This document shows positions 61,384 through 64,000 of a stretch of 64,000 nt of DNA, one piece after another. The notes below the pieces were generated by a model. The model saw nothing but the letters and a program-made list of their open reading frames with translations. It had not been told where the DNA came from and searched no databases. Source of the DNA: Collimonas humicola (GTDB lineage: Bacteria > Pseudomonadota > Gammaproteobacteria > Burkholderiales > Burkholderiaceae_D). The position numbers were made by a program, and so were the translations under genes. The stretch covers positions 124,001 through 188,000 of the forward strand of contig NZ_JAGQEE010000007.1 in assembly GCF_018304945.1 (NCBI RefSeq), written 5' to 3'. The stretch's first letter is position 1. Each line of letters opens with the position of its first letter.

Positions 61384-63372
61384 TCAATGCGTGACCCAGC
61401 TGGCAATCGGATTGACCAGATTGGCCGCATTGACTGCACTAAAGGCAGGTTTGGCGCCAAACTCCGTCACATACAAATCCAGTCGCGCCAGGCTTTTGGC
61501 AGCGCTGAAGTTGACGGCGAATCGGATGAAACTTGCGCCGTTAAGCGGGTTGCCCGAATTCGGATTCACGGTATTGCTGTTGTTTTGATGATAGCCCTTT
61601 GGCAGCAATACATTTTGCGTGCTTCCATCGGCAAACGTCGCGCGCAGCGTATAGTCGCATCCTGTATTTTGGCAGTAGTTCGCGTACTTCAACTTCATTT
61701 GATCCCAATCAGACTGGCTGGTCGGATCAAAGGTGTGAGGTATATTTCCCTGGCCTGCCGTGCTTACCGCCAGGCGATTCAGAGTGGCGTCGGTTTTGGA
61801 GATGTTGCCCATCACGGTGACTACCTGTTGGTTGCCTAGCATATCTCGTTGCAACTGACTTACTGTGGAGCTGGCGTCGACGTATGCGCCTTGGGCTGCC
61901 GACCAGCTGCTAAAGCGGAATGCACCGCTAGCCGCGGCCGGATCATAAACGATACGACTGCTCATCCATCCCTGTATCAGCGCACTACTGTAATCGGCAA
62001 ACATGCTCCAGCGATAGCCCGCTGGATGGTCGCCGCTGCCGCCTTGCATCGGGTCTTGCCGATAACAGTGTCCCGCAGCATCCAGCTGGCGGCCGCTGGA
62101 TTTGCATGGCAAGGCCGGCAGCACTGGAGACAGCAGCTGATTGCGAATTGCGTCATAACCCCAGCTTGATCCCGACAAACTGCCGCCAGGATAGGGAAAC
62201 GTGCCGCTGTTGTACATGTCGCCTGCGTGCGACATGCCGTAGCCATGGCCCATCTCATGGACGAAGATGCCGCCATAATTGTCGGAATCGCCATCGGCAT
62301 TTCCGGCGCCCACGCTGGTCAGGCCGCCGCCCATGCCGATGAGTTTTCCGGTGAGAGGATCTTCCAGCACCATTGGCGCCCAATAGGCGACATTCAGATT
62401 GCCGTCATTGTTTGCAGTCACGCTGCGCAATTCGGGAAGGACGCTGAGCATCTGCCCCATCAGCACATAACCGTCCGCGCCAGGAGAACTCCTCGCCGCC
62501 GCGAAAGAAGAATAGGCTTGCGCAGCCGCAGTGCCGGTGGGAGGCAGGACGAAATCCATGAACGGCAGATCCCCTGAAGTTACGCCTTCCACTGTTGCCG
62601 CAGGAATTTCCTGGGCATAGTCCAGGGCGATGCTGCTCCCATCCATCCCTAATTGTTCGTGATTTGCGTCTGTCATAGCGCGAGTAGCGCCGAAGAAAAA
62701 GACCGGTACGGTTCTCACTTTCAGATTGACGCCGGCGGTTACGGTCAATGGCACTGTGCTCACCTCATTACCGCGGGTGATCTTCAACGTGGTTCCCGGT
62801 TGTATCCACTCTTTAGGCAACAGCACGCTGTATTTGCTGGATGAATAGCTGGGCATGCCGTTATCCGTTGCCGGCAATTTGTCAGGCGTATTCAGAACGA
62901 GGCTGCCGAGGTTGCCGCCTGCTATCTCGACTTGAATGCTGCCGCCTGCCGTGGTCGGCTCGACCATCAGCAACGCGGCTCGGTTGGCGAGCAAATTCAA
63001 GGTCCGGCTTTTGCCATTGGCGGTATTGATCGTACGGCCCGCTGGGGGAATGACATGCGTTTGGGCCAATTCAATGCTGTTCAGTGACAGCGTACCGCTA
63101 GCAACGGGCGTGGTCGGCGTCGTCGCTGTACCAGGTGGCGCAACTGGCGGAGTCGGCGTGGTCGCAGTGCCGGGTGGCGCAGCCGGCGGAGTCGGTGTCG
63201 TTGCAGTGCCGGGGGGTGTCGGTACGGTCGACGTTCCCGGGTTGGGAGCCACGGCTGTGCTGGACGTGCTGGAACTATTGGCGCCGTCGCCGCCGCCGCA
63301 GGCGGACAACAGCAATGAGAGGGCGGCGGCAGCCAGTGAATGACGCTTAGTTAGAAGAGGGGAGAAAGGCAT
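61384..63372 (-). CDS. M66-like (StcE/TagA type) secreted zinc metallopeptidase lipoprotein
   Basis: 662-residue exported protein. N-terminal signal peptide ends in the lipobox 'LLSAC' (Cys25). A Pro/Thr-rich linker of about 55 residues follows with near-identical 'PPGTATTPTPP' repeats. The catalytic motif 'GIFVHEMGHGYGMSHAGDMY' has His372, Glu373, His376, Gly379 and His382 (H-E-x2-H-x2-G-x2-H metzincin pattern), with 'GSSWGYDAIRNQLLSP' downstream, as in M66 peptidases. M66 enzymes such as StcE cleave mucin-type glycoproteins; the real substrate here is unknown. No other gene is convincingly coupled to it. Confidence 0.82.
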   Translation of the reverse strand: MPFSPLLTKRHSLAAAALSLLLSACGGGDGANSSSTSSTAVAPNPGTSTVPTPPGTATTPTPPAAPPGTATTPTPPVAPPGTATTPTTPVASGTLSLNSIELAQTHVIPPAGRTINTANGKSRTLNLLANRAALLMVEPTTAGGSIQVEIAGGNLGSLVLNTPDKLPATDNGMPSYSSSKYSVLLPKEWIQPGTTLKITRGNEVSTVPLTVTAGVNLKVRTVPVFFFGATRAMTDANHEQLGMDGSSIALDYAQEIPAATVEGVTSGDLPFMDFVLPPTGTAAAQAYSSFAAARSSPGADGYVLMGQMLSVLPELRSVTANNDGNLNVAYWAPMVLEDPLTGKLIGMGGGLTSVGAGNADGDSDNYGGIFVHEMGHGYGMSHAGDMYNSGTFPYPGGSLSGSSWGYDAIRNQLLSPVLPALPCKSSGRQLDAAGHCYRQDPMQGGSGDHPAGYRWSMFADYSSALIQGWMSSRIVYDPAAASGAFRFSSWSAAQGAYVDASSTVSQLQRDMLGNQQVVTVMGNISKTDATLNRLAVSTAGQGNIPHTFDPTSQSDWDQMKLKYANYCQNTGCDYTLRATFADGSTQNVLLPKGYHQNNSNTVNPNSGNPLNGASFIRFAVNFSAAKSLARLDLYVTEFGAKPAFSAVNAANLVNPIASWVTH

Positions 63373-63730
63373 TGCTCGTGTCCGTCGAAAATAAAAAATT
63401 CCTTAAGGCAACATTTGTGCCACGACCAGAAAGCACCGTTGCGCTTACAAAGTCAAAAACAGATACTACAAATAAATGTTCGTCGGCGGTCAAAAATTGT
63501 CACTTTAAGAACGGCTTCATTTTTTGAAATAGCGACGACGGGTTGTGAGGGCGCAAAATACTAAAGTTTACGAGCTATTGGCCTACGAGCTGAGAAATTT
63601 TGAATGCATGCATGGCCCCGACACCTTTTGCAAGTGTCCTTGTAATTTGAACGGTTTGCGCGCAAATCAATAACTGTGGCAGCATCGCAGTGAGCACAGT
63701 CATCATTTAAGTCGTATCGGTATATAACGG
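63373..63730. other. Intergenic region before the third island copy
   Basis: About 360 AT-rich bases with no gene that can be supported. It carries the upstream region of the metallopeptidase gene on the minus strand, and the beginning of the decayed tRNA-like stretch before site 3. Confidence 0.5.
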
Positions 63731-63752
63731 ACGAATCCTACCCTCGCAACCA
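63731..63752. repeat. Attachment-like site 3 (degenerate tRNA-fMet 3' end)
   Basis: 'ACGAATCCTACCCTCGCAAC' aligns with the tRNA-fMet 3' end with four differences over 20 positions. The 40-50 nt before it also align with the region before site 2. Confidence 0.55.
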
Positions 63753-63753
63753 A

Positions 63754-63792
63754 TAAAAAGACGGACCAGCTACTTGCTTAGTAGCTGGTCCG
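63754..63792 (-). terminator. Terminator hairpin at the end of recombinase remnant 3
   Basis: 'CGGACCAGCTAC' (63762-63773) forms a perfect inverted repeat with 63781-63792; in the other two copies one pair is G-T. A run lies to the left. Confidence 0.65.
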
Positions 63793-63985
63793 TTTTCATT
63801 TTGGCGCAGACTTCATCGCCTTGCAGTTCGATTTGCCTTTTTCCGAAGACGGAGATACCGCCAAAAATAGCATGAGCCGCTTGCCTGTTGTCTTGCAGCG
63901 CGCCAGATAGGTCCGCTGGCATTTCTTTGTCAAACACACCTCTGAGAACAAAAATTCCCAGAGGTTTTTTCATCAATACAAACAA
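63770..63985 (-). pseudogene. Large serine recombinase C-terminus, remnant 3
   Basis: 71 residues ending 'VCAKMKTDQLLSK', preceded by 'DLSGALQDNRQAAHAIFGG'. It has a two-residue insertion relative to remnant 2 and is the most diverged copy. Residues before 'DLSGALQDN' have no match to the family, so the true homologous part is about 63770-63930. The window ends 15 nt beyond. Confidence 0.55.
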
Positions 63986-64000
63986 CGATCAATCAAATCG

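Noticed and set aside
61309-61839. A 176-codon plus-strand frame opposite the metallopeptidase gene end
   Set aside because: Overlaps the catalytic gene's coding strand complement and shows no family motifs.

Overview
The window is a chromosomal segment of a GC-rich betaproteobacterium, most likely in the Oxalobacteraceae (Collimonas/Herbaspirillum/Janthinobacterium group). That placement is inference from gene content and protein style: LolCD, rpsO-pnp, TrxR-like ferredoxin-NADP reductase, phasin, Bpt plus Aat, and an ssu operon with Mop-type SsuF proteins. Almost every base is coding. No rRNA genes, intact insertion sequences, prophage or CRISPR array were seen.

Layout. 0-6.7 kb: end of lolC, lolD, a broken YihY/BrkB remnant, a BamE-like lipoprotein, rpsO, pnp and a ferredoxin-NADP reductase. 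6.8-12.4 kb: ferredoxin, CDF metal transporter, pncB, a NhaD/CitMHS-type antiporter and a D-2-hydroxyacid dehydrogenase. 12.4-21.4 kb: acyl-CoA-binding protein, a small lipoprotein, FKBP isomerase, a beta-propeller/polysaccharide deacetylase/sterol desaturase-like/EI24 run, a CinA-N protein, a DUF349 protein and a phasin. 21.7-30.8 kb: HDAC-like deacylase, DMT and MFS exporters, four regulators or enzymes of mixed role, PBP7-type endopeptidase, diacylglycerol kinase and a DM13 protein.

31.0-39.8 kb is one long sulfur-scavenging operon: sbp, ssuE, two ssuA paralogues, ssuD, ssuC, ssuB, two tandem 71-residue Mop/TOBE proteins (SsuF type), a degenerate EAL-domain protein and an RBBP9/YdeN-type hydrolase. 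Its partner, cysTWA plus a CysB-family regulator, lies at 49.3-53.3 kb. The two leaders share a short motif at a similar distance from the start codon.

40.0-45.2 kb holds a catabolic cluster: histidine ammonia-lyase family enzyme and AllC-type amidohydrolase, divergent from a DctA-like symporter and a GntR/FCD regulator, with a perfect inverted repeat in the shared promoter region. 45.2-49.1 kb holds the most unusual unit: two small secreted proteins carrying a repeated T-V-T-I-V-G-K-R-L motif, upstream of and co-directional with a LytS-type histidine kinase, a DUF2807 protein and a LytTR response regulator. A 21-bp-period direct repeat of LytTR/AlgR style lies upstream of the first small gene. 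I propose it as a candidate peptide-responsive or envelope-signalling system.

53.5-58.3 kb returns to core genes: NYN-LOTUS protein, pyrD, bpt, aat and a NUDIX hydrolase. From 58.5 kb two identical initiator tRNA-fMet genes are followed by stacked island units. Three times, a copy or degenerate copy of the tRNA 3' end is followed by the 3' end of a large serine recombinase gene ending in a terminator hairpin. The units carry a SufR-like Fe-S regulator, a DUF4142 protein, a cupredoxin and an M66-like (StcE/TagA type) secreted metallopeptidase. This end of the window is an integration hot spot.
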